A stretch of 5,379 bases of DNA from an uncultured Oscillospiraceae bacterium (GTDB lineage: Bacteria > Bacillota > Clostridia > Oscillospirales > Ruminococcaceae): assembly GCA_910587135.1 (NCBI GenBank), contig CAJULF010000098.1, positions 1 through 5,379 on the forward strand, in the 5' to 3' direction. Positions 1 through 5,369 of this stretch are shown one piece after another (the stretch's first letter is position 1; the number at the start of each line of letters is the position of its first letter). The notes beneath the pieces are model-generated. The model searched no databases, was not told the origin of the DNA, and saw only the letters and a program-made list of their open reading frames with translations. Both the position numbers and the translations under genes were made by a program.

Positions 1-51
1 TATGACCCTCTGCTTGTAAGGCAGATGCTCTCCCAGCTGAGCTAAACTTCC
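1..51 (-). tRNA. tRNA-Val (UAC), partial: 3' part lies beyond the left edge
   Basis: Read on the minus strand, the sequence starts GGAAGTT (5' acceptor strand), then TA, then a D-arm GCTC-AGCTGGGA-GAGC. It continues with an anticodon stem-loop TCTGC-CTTACAA-GCAGA. The anticodon is TAC (UAC), which reads valine codons. The variable region begins GGGTCATA and then the window ends, so the T-arm, the 3' acceptor strand and the CCA end are not visible. The D-arm and anticodon-arm sequences are typical of bacterial tRNA-Val. A strong promoter lies about 28 bases upstream. More tRNA genes may follow to the left, since such genes are often clustered, but this cannot be seen here. Confidence 0.93.
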
Positions 52-78
52 ACATTGCCATTACCGAATGACTTGTAC

Positions 79-107
79 ATTTTACACCTTTTTTTTCGAT
101 TTGTCAA
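79..107 (-). promoter_or_regulatory. Strong vegetative promoter for the tRNA-Val transcript
   Basis: On the minus strand a perfect -35 box TTGACA (107-102) is followed by a 17-base spacer and the -10 box TAAAAT (84-79), a 5/6 match to TATAAT. Transcription should start near position 72, leaving a leader of about 20 bases before the tRNA 5' end at 51. The DNA upstream of the -35 box (about 108-140) is rich in A and T runs, like an UP element. The combination fits a stable-RNA promoter. The first ten bases, TTGACAAATC, are identical to those of the promoter at 5341-5369. Confidence 0.82.
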
Positions 108-151
108 GCGGTTTTTTAATTTTTGTCATTTTAAACAAAGATTTAAATTGT

Positions 152-180
152 TTTAGCGGCATAATTGATGTTTTTATAAC
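152..180 (+). promoter_or_regulatory. Possible promoter of the DUF378 gene
   Basis: TATAAC at 175-180 matches the -10 consensus at five of six positions. The hexamer 17 bases upstream, TTTAGC (152-157), is only a 3/6 match to TTGACA. If used, the mRNA leader would be about 90 bases. The surrounding DNA is A/T-rich, so chance matches are likely. A CATAAT at 160-165 is an alternative -10 box but has no convincing -35 partner. Weak call. Confidence 0.28.
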
Positions 181-262
181 ATTTTGCACAAAACAAGACC
201 ACAAATTAACAACATAAATCGCGCAAATCCGTGCAAACTAATTCCGACGCAAATAAAATAAA

Positions 263-268
263 AAGGAG
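263..268 (+). promoter_or_regulatory. Ribosome binding site that fixes the DUF378 start
   Basis: AAGGAG at 263-268 is followed by eight bases and then ATG at 277. The in-frame GTG at 268-270 overlaps the Shine-Dalgarno sequence itself, so it cannot use it. This favours the ATG at 277 as the start. Confidence 0.8.
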
Positions 269-276
269 TGACCGAA

Positions 277-483
277 ATGGACAGACTTGCGCTTGTACTT
301 TTAATAATCGGCGGACTTAACTGGGGACTTGTCGGGATTTTCCGTTTTGACCTGGTTGCCTGGGCTTTCGGCGGGCAAAGCACCCTTATCAGCCGTATCG
401 TCTATATACTTGTAGCCCTTTCTGCCGCTTGGTGCGTATCTCTGCTGTTCCGCAAGAGAAACACTGTATCCGACAGTATTTAA
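277..483 (+). CDS. DUF378 family small two-helix membrane protein
   Basis: This 68-residue protein matches the pattern of the DUF378 family (YuzA-like proteins, common in Firmicutes). A first hydrophobic segment (about residues 4-22) carries the hallmark GGLNWGLVGIF, then FDLVAWAFGG. A second segment begins SRIVYILVALSA (about 39-58), and the protein ends in a short basic and polar tail (RKRNTVSD). It is expected to sit in the cytoplasmic membrane as a helical hairpin. No biochemical function is established for the family, and I do not assign one. The start at ATG 277 is chosen because AAGGAG lies eight bases upstream; a GTG three codons earlier overlaps that site. The gene is monocistronic, with a hairpin terminator 15 bases after the TAA stop, and it converges on the transporter operon. 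Length and motif agree with intact family members, so it appears complete. Confidence 0.9.
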   Translation: MDRLALVLLIIGGLNWGLVGIFRFDLVAWAFGGQSTLISRIVYILVALSAAWCVSLLFRKRNTVSDSI

Positions 484-498
484 TATTGATTCCTCATT

Positions 499-568
499 GA
501 AAGTGTAAACAAAAAATATTCGCAAAAACCATATATCAGAGTTTTTGCTCGATTTTTTGTACACTTTC
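499..568. terminator. Two-tier A/T-rich hairpin, probable bidirectional terminator
   Basis: GAAAGTGTA at 499-507 pairs with TACACTTTC at 560-568. After a two-base bulge, CAAAAAAT (510-517) pairs with ATTTTTTG (552-559). After an internal loop, GCAAAAAC (522-529) pairs with GTTTTTGC (541-548) around an 11-base loop. On the plus strand the inner hairpin is followed by TCGATTTTTTG. On the minus strand it is followed by GAATATTTTTTG. Both directions therefore have a hairpin plus T-run. It lies 15 bases after the DUF378 stop and between convergent genes, where a shared terminator is expected. The inner stem is poor in GC, so efficiency is uncertain. Confidence 0.68.
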
Positions 569-814
569 TAAAGGGAATAAGTATAAGAAAGCGCTGATTA
601 AACAAGGTCCCCCCGCTTAAACGGACTAACTCATGGGGGTGATCGCGTTACGCTTTGATCGGCGATTTCTTAAAGCTGTGCTGGCCCGCGGCTGCAATGC
701 CGTCGGGAAATATCGGCAGAGATATCAAAAGAATTTCCCGCACCGAGAAAGCGCAAAGACCCATGCTTTCGCAATGCGGGAAATTATTGTATCGGCGCAG
801 AGGGTTTGGAGTAT
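569..814. other. Non-coding, hairpin-rich region between convergent genes
   Basis: No convincing gene is found here on either strand. Short open frames exist but lack ribosome binding sites and protein-like character. The stretch has several inverted repeats. CCCCC (609-613) can pair with GGGGG (635-639). GATCGCG-TTA-CGC with a second GATC at 657-660 forms a small hairpin. CCCGCGGC (685-692) pairs with GCCG-T-CGGG (699-707) around a 6-base loop with one bulged T. A larger two-tier hairpin sits at 732-785. The sequence CGGGAAAT occurs at 704-711 and 777-784, and its complement at 733-740, so two alternative pairings are possible. This could be an RNA gene, an operon 3' UTR, or decayed sequence. 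I recognise no known RNA family. A weak plus-strand promoter-like pair (TTGTAC at 557-562, TATAAG at 582-587, 19-base spacer) lies just upstream. Confidence 0.4.
732..785 (-). terminator. Probable terminator of the transporter operon
   Basis: AATTTCCCGCA (732-742) and TGCGGGAAATT (775-785) form a perfect 11-bp stem. Inside it, across a symmetric 4x4 internal loop, GAAAGC (747-752) pairs with GCTTTC (765-770) around a 12-base loop. On the minus strand the hairpin ends in GGGAAATT and runs into CTTTTGA, a modest T-run. It begins about 30 bases after the stop of the last operon gene. On the plus strand the downstream bases (ATTGTATCGG) are less terminator-like. It could instead be an mRNA-stabilising 3' hairpin. 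Confidence 0.5.
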
Positions 815-1132
815 TCAGCCCAGTTTTACCGCGTAAAAAGCGGTGACGGTGCGAAATTCTCCCGATGTTCTGTCATTCCCCTTAAATACTATCCCGTTGT
901 GGCTCATAAGCTCTCCGGCTTTAACATCCGAAACGGGGCAGGCAAAGACGGTGACTCCCTCGCATACTATCTGAATCTCGCCGTTAATGATATTGAGCGC
1001 GCCGTGCCCACCCAGGCGGATTTCCTTATAGGTTTCGGGGTCGCGCATTATCACATGCAGCAGCTCTTTTTTATCCAGCGCCTTTATCTGTGCGGCGCTC
1101 ATGGAATCCGAACGCTTTTTCTTTCCGAACAT
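815..1132 (-). CDS. Small uncharacterised soluble protein, third gene of the transporter operon
   Basis: This 105-residue protein is not one I can assign to a named family. It has no signal peptide or membrane segment and is probably cytoplasmic. A lysine-rich N-terminus (MFGKKKR) leads into a helical stretch (about 12-38, containing LDKKELLHVIMRDPE). From about residue 44 on, alternating hydrophobic residues suggest a beta-rich domain, with two cysteines at 57 and 65 (VCEGVTVFAC), then GELMSHNGIVFKG and an ending RTVTAFYAVKLG. ATG 1132 is preferred as the start. It has AAGG five bases upstream and a GGGGGA ten bases upstream. The in-frame ATG at 1150, which would add MGDKVF, has no ribosome binding site. 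The gene lies 40 bases after the permease stop (22 if ATG 1150 is used) on the same strand, so it is probably co-transcribed and may serve the transporter. That role is inference only. Confidence 0.75.
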   Translation of the reverse strand: MFGKKKRSDSMSAAQIKALDKKELLHVIMRDPETYKEIRLGGHGALNIINGEIQIVCEGVTVFACPVSDVKAGELMSHNGIVFKGNDRTSGEFRTVTAFYAVKLG

Positions 1133-1172
1133 AAACACCTTGTCCCCCATATTGCGGCTGATGCCGCGTCTG

Positions 1173-3962
1173 TTAGTCTTCGCCGAGCTTGAGCGCTTTG
1201 TTGATGTTTATGCGGCGGATTATCCCGCCGAGCACCGCAAAGCCGCCGAGCAGCATTATGGCGATAATTACATACATTTTTATATAGTCGCCCGCGTCCC
1301 CCTTTACTATAAAGGGAGGGGTCTGATCCGCGGCGTCGTACATCGTCCTGAAAAGCGGAACATACAGGTCGCTGGCAATACCGCCTATCACAAATCCCGC
1401 CGCTATCGAAGCAACGCTTACCAGCAGCTGCTCGTAGCCCAATGTCGCGATGATCTCCCTAAAGGTAACGCCCATTGCCCGCAGTACGCCGAATTGAAGC
1501 GTTCTGGAGCGTATGGAGATTATCCAGTATATCAGAAATCCGATGACCGTCATAAGCATTATAACCACAAAGCCCATTGTCAGCGCGCCGTTCATACCTT
1601 GAAGATCAGGGTCGGTCTTTTCGGCGATAAGCAACTGAGAGCAATCGGTTATCTTCTGAATTTTTATATTCTTTTCCGTAATATCCTCATACAGCTCTTC
1701 GCTGGTGGCGCCGTCCGCCATTTTCAGCCATATCTGGTATGGCTGGAATTCGGTCAGCTTTCTTATATAATTGTAGTTGGCTATCACGAAATCTTTCCGC
1801 GCGGTTTCCTCTGAGCGTGAGCTTACAAGAATTTGCTCCGAGGGGTCGATCGAGGGGAAATAATCCACGAACGCGAGAACGGTAAGCTCTATTGCGTCGT
1901 TTCCGTTCCATTTTACCGTTACGGTGTCCCCGAGCTGCAATCCCTTTTCTTCAAGAGAGCGGCTGGCGAGAACTCCGGAGCGGCACTCGGCAAGAGCCGC
2001 GCAGTAATTCCACCAATGCACCGGCAGCAGGTCGCTCCTAAAGCGGGCGGTCTGTGAAAACTGCCCCGGTTCTATCGCCATAAGCCCCGCCTTTGCGCGC
2101 TGCATTTCGCCGTTCACCGCTATGTCCACATCTTCCTTGAGCACCTTGGCTGCGCTTTCAACGCCTTTCAGGTTTTCGAACTGCTCAAAGTCAAGCTCAA
2201 CATAACCGGAATTATCTTCGCTGGATTCCATTCGCCAGAAAGCGTCTATAACAACATCTGCTCCCGCCGCGTAGTATATTCTGTCGGATTTGCTGTTGTT
2301 GATGGCACGCGCGGTGTTCGCCGAAAATATGCCCAGACCGAAAGTCACCACCAGAAACAGCATAAGAAAGCGCTCCCGTCCGCCCTGCGAACGCGCTACG
2401 GAGGTTATCGCGACATACTGCGACACGCTCCAGAAGCGCCGACCGAGCCTGTAAATCAGCTTGAGCAGATAGGGATAAAGCCTTATGAACAGCAATCCCG
2501 CTCCAAGGATGAACATAGTTGAGAAGATAAAGTACAATGGGTTTATGCTCCCGTCGGAAATATATGTGCCGTCCTCGAAGAGCTTTTCCAGCCTGTTTGC
2601 CGTGAAAAGATACCAAACGAGCGAACCGCCGAGCAGTATCACGTCCGCGAAAGCCTTTTCCCATACGGACATTTTTACGACCCGCGCTTTGCTCTGCTTA
2701 TATTTTACTATGGAGAGCTTGGATGCGGGGATAATGGGCAGCATAGTTGTAACGAAGAAAATGACTACCGCAATAAGCGCGTAAATCACCGCGTCAACGG
2801 ACAGCCGCGAGGCAAGCCCCGTTCGGTTGACGAATTCAAGAAACCCGTTTGATACTCCGAGGAAGCTGCAAAGAAGCAGCCCGATAAAAGGCGCGATGAT
2901 AAGCGTCGCCAAACCCAGAACGCCTGTTTCCAGAGCGTATATTGCAAATATTTGCCTTGAAGACGCGCCTCGGCTTTTGAACACAGCTATCTCGTTCTTT
3001 TCCTGCTCCACGTTGAGCTGAGATACCATAAAAAGGTAGAACGCCAGCATTACGATTGAGGGTATCTGCAATATCCAGAGCAGCTCTTTCAGATTGTCCG
3101 CTCTTTCCGCATATTCCGTCAGGATATCGTAAACGCCCATTCTGAATTGATAGCCATAGGCGGGGTACAGTTCAAAATCCTCCGCCAGATTTTCGGTGAC
3201 ATCGTTAAGAGTGTTGAGATTGAGATTGTTGTAGTCGAAGCAGCGGCGGTACGCGATTTCGTTCAGCGTCGTAACGCCCGTCATGATGTATTCGCTCATA
3301 AACAGGTCATAGTCCATGAACAGTCCGTTCAGGTAATCGTCCATGGACTCCGACCAGTAGGAGTCATTGCTGTCGGAGAGCTTGAAAACTCCCACCACGG
3401 TAACGGAGAGCGGCGCGGTCTGACTGTAAAAGCTGTTCTGAATGGGATAGCTCTGACCGCACACTATATCCAAAACCTTAAGAGCCTCCTCGTTGCAGAT
3501 TATCTCAAAGCTGCCGTCGTCGGCGCGCTGCGGCGAGAACATTCTGCCATCAATTATCTCAACATGCTGCTCTATCCCGGTCATGCCTATCATTTTTGCG
3601 CGGGTGGTCTTGCCGCCCATAAGATACTGAAATCCGTCCGACACGAACAGTTTGCTGTTTTCGGCGGGCATAGCTATGCGGCGCGTCTGCTCATCCGCAA
3701 GCGATGAGAGCGTATTTACTGCCGTTATCCGCTCCTCTGTTGTGGTTTTCAGCGGCAGGGAAACGGATACCGCGTATTCACCGGGGTACAGTCCCGTGTC
3801 GAGCTGATATTCCTGCATATCTTTAATAAGTATGCGCTGCAAAGAGGCATTCATGTAAATCGGTACGGCGCTCATCATGCCCGCCGCCATCAGAAACCCG
3901 ACAAAAAGGCAAAGGATCATCCACTTTGTGTTGCGCATTTTGCGGAAAAGAAGTGTAAACAA
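1173..3962 (-). CDS. FtsX/MacB-type ABC transporter permease, double-unit (about 10 TM)
   Basis: This 929-residue membrane protein has the duplicated layout of large FtsX-like permeases. TM1 (about 15-35) is followed by an extracytoplasmic domain (about 36-295), then TM2-4 (about 296-315, 339-370, 389-412). Two linking helices (about 438-455 and 476-498) precede the second unit: TM7 (about 531-549), a second extracytoplasmic domain (about 550-789), and TM8-10 (about 790-816, 838-862, 894-916). The cytoplasmic loop after the first TM of each FtsX core carries the family's charged motif: KNEIAVFKSRGASSRQI (322-338) and LQFGVLRAMGVTFREI (822-837). These loops normally contact the ATPase. GADVVI (568-573) after TM7 is also typical. 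Such proteins drive mechanotransmission or export at the membrane, not classic channel transport. The start is TTG 3962, with GGAGG seven bases upstream; ATG at codon 9 (3938) has no comparable site. It begins 12 bases after the adaptor stop, and its ribosome site abuts that stop, suggesting translational coupling. The substrate cannot be deduced. Confidence 0.9.
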   Translation of the reverse strand: MFTLLFRKMRNTKWMILCLFVGFLMAAGMMSAVPIYMNASLQRILIKDMQEYQLDTGLYPGEYAVSVSLPLKTTTEERITAVNTLSSLADEQTRRIAMPAENSKLFVSDGFQYLMGGKTTRAKMIGMTGIEQHVEIIDGRMFSPQRADDGSFEIICNEEALKVLDIVCGQSYPIQNSFYSQTAPLSVTVVGVFKLSDSNDSYWSESMDDYLNGLFMDYDLFMSEYIMTGVTTLNEIAYRRCFDYNNLNLNTLNDVTENLAEDFELYPAYGYQFRMGVYDILTEYAERADNLKELLWILQIPSIVMLAFYLFMVSQLNVEQEKNEIAVFKSRGASSRQIFAIYALETGVLGLATLIIAPFIGLLLCSFLGVSNGFLEFVNRTGLASRLSVDAVIYALIAVVIFFVTTMLPIIPASKLSIVKYKQSKARVVKMSVWEKAFADVILLGGSLVWYLFTANRLEKLFEDGTYISDGSINPLYFIFSTMFILGAGLLFIRLYPYLLKLIYRLGRRFWSVSQYVAITSVARSQGGRERFLMLFLVVTFGLGIFSANTARAINNSKSDRIYYAAGADVVIDAFWRMESSEDNSGYVELDFEQFENLKGVESAAKVLKEDVDIAVNGEMQRAKAGLMAIEPGQFSQTARFRSDLLPVHWWNYCAALAECRSGVLASRSLEEKGLQLGDTVTVKWNGNDAIELTVLAFVDYFPSIDPSEQILVSSRSEETARKDFVIANYNYIRKLTEFQPYQIWLKMADGATSEELYEDITEKNIKIQKITDCSQLLIAEKTDPDLQGMNGALTMGFVVIMLMTVIGFLIYWIISIRSRTLQFGVLRAMGVTFREIIATLGYEQLLVSVASIAAGFVIGGIASDLYVPLFRTMYDAADQTPPFIVKGDAGDYIKMYVIIAIMLLGGFAVLGGIIRRININKALKLGED

Positions 3963-3967
3963 TGTCC

Positions 3968-3976
3968 GTCCTCCCT
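3968..3976 (-). promoter_or_regulatory. Strong ribosome binding site in front of the permease TTG start
   Basis: On the minus strand AGGGAGGAC (3976-3968) overlaps the TAG stop of the adaptor gene (3977-3975) and places GGAGG seven bases before TTG at 3962-3960. No ATG lies at a suitable distance, so this site decides the TTG start. Its overlap with the upstream stop codon favours coupled translation of adaptor and permease. Confidence 0.8.
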
Positions 3977-4961
3977 ATCTAACAACGACTTTGTCGCCCG
4001 CTGACAGCCCCGAAAGTATTTCCGCTTCCGTCGCGTTTTCTATTCCGACAACCACGTCAACCTCTTTTTTGTTTTCGTTCTCATCAAGAATAGTGACATA
4101 TTTCCTGTCGCCGTCGGTTTTTACAAGATTTTTCGAGATGACCACCGCATTGTCGTGCACCTCTATTATCGCGGTGATATCCGCCAGTGTTCCTATGGAT
4201 ATGAAATCGGGTATATCGCCGTTAAATTCGCAGTATATGCTTGTTGTGTCCGCGGCGAGGTGGGGGTATTCCTCATACAGACCGTCAACGCTCTCCGTCG
4301 GGGTCTTGGAAACGTATCCGCCGTATTCCTCTCCGTTAACCGTTATAACCACATCGCTGTTCAGCGAGAAGGTTCTGAGGTTATTGGAGGTGTACTTGAC
4401 AAAAAGATTTGCGGGGTCTACCACCTTGACGATAGTTCTGTAAGCGGTGACTGCCATTCCGGGCTTCAGGTTCTCCGTAAAGCATACCTGCCCCGACATT
4501 CCCGCGTACAGCCTTGAATTCTGGAGCCTGCGCTCATATTCCGCGAGGGTATTCTGCTCCATTTCGTACTGGAGCCTGTCCGCTTCGCTGTTTCCCGCGA
4601 AAAGAGCGGCCTTCTGTACTATGAGCTGCTGCTGCTCATAAAGATAGGGGAGCTCACCCGTGTCCAGCTCCGCAAGAAGCTCGCCTTCCTCCACGAACTG
4701 ACCCGCAGTCACATAGATTTTCTTGAGCATGCCGCCGCTTTCGGGAAACGCCGCCTCAAATTCACTCTTTGAAGTCACGTATCCCGAAGCCATTACGGAA
4801 TTAACAATGGTCTTGGAGCGTGCGGTATAAGTGGAGTAGGATACGTCCTCCACCGCCACCGTGGGCGGCGCGAGAAGTTCCTCCTCGGCGGGGAAGAAGT
4901 AGCAGCCTGTCAATGATAGTGCCGCGGCAACCGCGGGAACAGCTAAAAATTTATGCTTCAT
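3975..4961 (-). CDS. HlyD/MacA-like membrane fusion lipoprotein (ABC exporter adaptor subunit)
   Basis: This 328-residue protein begins with a lipoprotein signal peptide: MKHK, a hydrophobic core, and the lipobox LTGC with the acylated cysteine at residue 20. It should be anchored to the outer face of the membrane. The split lipoyl-like domain is visible as GGMLKKIYVTAGQFVEEGEL (76-95) and LYAGMSGQVCFTENLKPGMA (151-170). These flank a short helical hairpin (about 104-150, rich in Q, E and L). A beta-barrel region (about 185-265) and a membrane-proximal domain (about 270-328, ending LSGLSAGDKVVV) follow. This is the domain order of periplasmic adaptor proteins such as MacA and of Gram-positive YknX-type proteins; the short hairpin fits a system without a TolC partner. 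The start at ATG 4961 has AGGAG six bases upstream. It is the first gene of the operon and is followed after 12 bases by the permease it is expected to bind. The cargo is unknown. Confidence 0.9.
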   Translation of the reverse strand: MKHKFLAVPAVAAALSLTGCYFFPAEEELLAPPTVAVEDVSYSTYTARSKTIVNSVMASGYVTSKSEFEAAFPESGGMLKKIYVTAGQFVEEGELLAELDTGELPYLYEQQQLIVQKAALFAGNSEADRLQYEMEQNTLAEYERRLQNSRLYAGMSGQVCFTENLKPGMAVTAYRTIVKVVDPANLFVKYTSNNLRTFSLNSDVVITVNGEEYGGYVSKTPTESVDGLYEEYPHLAADTTSIYCEFNGDIPDFISIGTLADITAIIEVHDNAVVISKNLVKTDGDRKYVTILDENENKKEVDVVVGIENATEAEILSGLSAGDKVVVR

Positions 4962-4996
4962 TTGTATCTCCTGTTTAATAAAGAATTATCAAAGGT

Positions 4997-5025
4997 ATTA
5001 TACTATATTTTAAATAAAAACTCCA
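4997..5025 (-). promoter_or_regulatory. Probable promoter of the adaptor-permease operon
   Basis: On the minus strand a perfect -10 box TATAAT (5002-4997) lies 17 bases after TGGAGT (5025-5020), a weak -35 box that matches TTGACA at only three positions. Transcription would start near 4990, giving a leader of about 29 bases that includes the AGGAG site. The weak -35 box suggests that an activator may help. An 8-base tandem repeat (5028-5045) lies directly upstream of the -35 box and could be a binding site, though it may be chance. Confidence 0.6.
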
Positions 5026-5232
5026 TAGGAAAATCGGAAAAACGGTGTTATAGACAAAAAATGGGGGGCGGTTTTGTGTATTTTTAATTTAGTTAGCCGC
5101 TGAATGTTTACAACTTGGTTGGGCGGTCAAAGGTCAGATCTTTGCGAAAATCGCTTGGTGGGATAGATTACCGCCACAGCTTATAGAAAAAGCCTATTTG
5201 CAACGCAATGCTGACGCAGGAAATTTCAAAAA
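5026..5232. other. Non-coding stretch upstream of the operon, partly foldable
   Basis: No open frame with a ribosome binding site is seen on either strand. It contains GGAAAATC-GGAAAAAC-GG (5028-5045). It also holds a possible three-way junction: GGCGGT (5122-5127) pairs with ACCGCC (5170-5175) and encloses CAAAG/CTTTG (5128-5132/5140-5144) and GCGA/TCGC (5144-5147/5151-5154). The last two stems share base 5144, so they compete by one pair. I recognise no riboswitch or RNA family in it. Confidence 0.35.
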
Positions 5233-5262
5233 GTACACATTTGCCGAATGGCAAATGTGTAC
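5233..5262 (-). terminator. Perfect 13-bp palindromic hairpin, terminator-like on the minus strand
   Basis: GTACACATTTGCC (5233-5245) and GGCAAATGTGTAC (5250-5262) are perfect inverted repeats around a 4-base loop. On the minus strand the stem is followed at once by TTTTTGAAATTT, a good rho-independent terminator pattern. On the plus strand the following bases (GGTTTCCG) are not terminator-like. No minus-strand gene ending here is visible, so it would serve a transcript coming from beyond the right edge. Alternatives are an operator or part of a dispersed repeat. Confidence 0.55.
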
Positions 5263-5280
5263 GGTTTCCGCAGTCGCGCA

Positions 5281-5310
5281 GAGCGAAACGGAGTGAAGCG
5301 AAGCGTGAGT
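5281..5310. repeat. Purine-rich degenerate short repeat
   Basis: Two neighbouring 10-mers, GAGCGAAACG (5281-5290) and GAGTGAAGCG (5291-5300), match at eight of ten positions, and AAGCGTGAGT (5301-5310) continues the theme. It lies between the palindrome at 5233-5262 and an A/T-rich tract at 5312-5336. It reads like part of an intergenic dispersed repeat, but only one copy is in the window. Confidence 0.4.
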
Positions 5311-5340
5311 GCAAAAATTTTGAATTTTTTAAAAAAGGTA

Positions 5341-5369
5341 TTGACAAATCCGGGGTGATATGATATAAT
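5341..5369 (+). promoter_or_regulatory. Near-consensus strong promoter reading out of the right edge
   Basis: TTGACA (5341-5346) is separated by exactly 17 bases from TATAAT (5364-5369). A TG at 5361-5362 makes an extended -10 element. Directly upstream (5312-5336) is a tract of alternating A and T runs resembling an UP element. Transcription should start near 5376, so the gene lies outside the window. Strength of this kind is typical of stable RNA or highly expressed genes. Confidence 0.85.

Noticed and set aside
301..564. Minus-strand open frame opposite the DUF378 gene
   Set aside because: Runs through the A/T hairpin and is antisense to a well-supported gene, with no ribosome site.
499..568. 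The long inverted repeat as a miniature transposable element
   Set aside because: No target-site duplication is visible at the ends and no second copy occurs in the window. A convergent-gene terminator explains it better.
648..764. Minus-strand 38-codon open frame after the operon's last gene
   Set aside because: It reads as a plausible hydrophobic peptide (SVREILLISLPIFPDG), but has no ribosome site and starts inside the loop of a hairpin. Not enough support for a gene or a gene remnant.
633..846. Two overlapping plus-strand open frames of 63 and 67 codons
   Set aside because: No ribosome binding sites, mutually overlapping frames, no recognisable motif, and they run through the hairpins and into the end of the minus-strand gene.
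1101..1814. Plus-strand open frame of 237 codons
   Set aside because: Lies antisense within the permease gene, lacks a ribosome binding site, and its translation is rich in H, R and Y with no domain pattern. It is a shadow of the permease coding bias.
2212..2664. Minus-strand open frame of 150 codons inside the permease
   Set aside because: Out of frame with the permease, arginine-rich, and without an independent start signal.
3147..3707. Plus-strand open frame of 186 codons
   Set aside because: Antisense to the first extracytoplasmic domain of the permease, with no ribosome site and no recognisable protein features.
3877..4443. Plus-strand open frame of 188 codons
   Set aside because: Overlaps the end of the adaptor gene and the start of the permease on the opposite strand. 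Its serine- and threonine-rich translation is typical of an antisense shadow.
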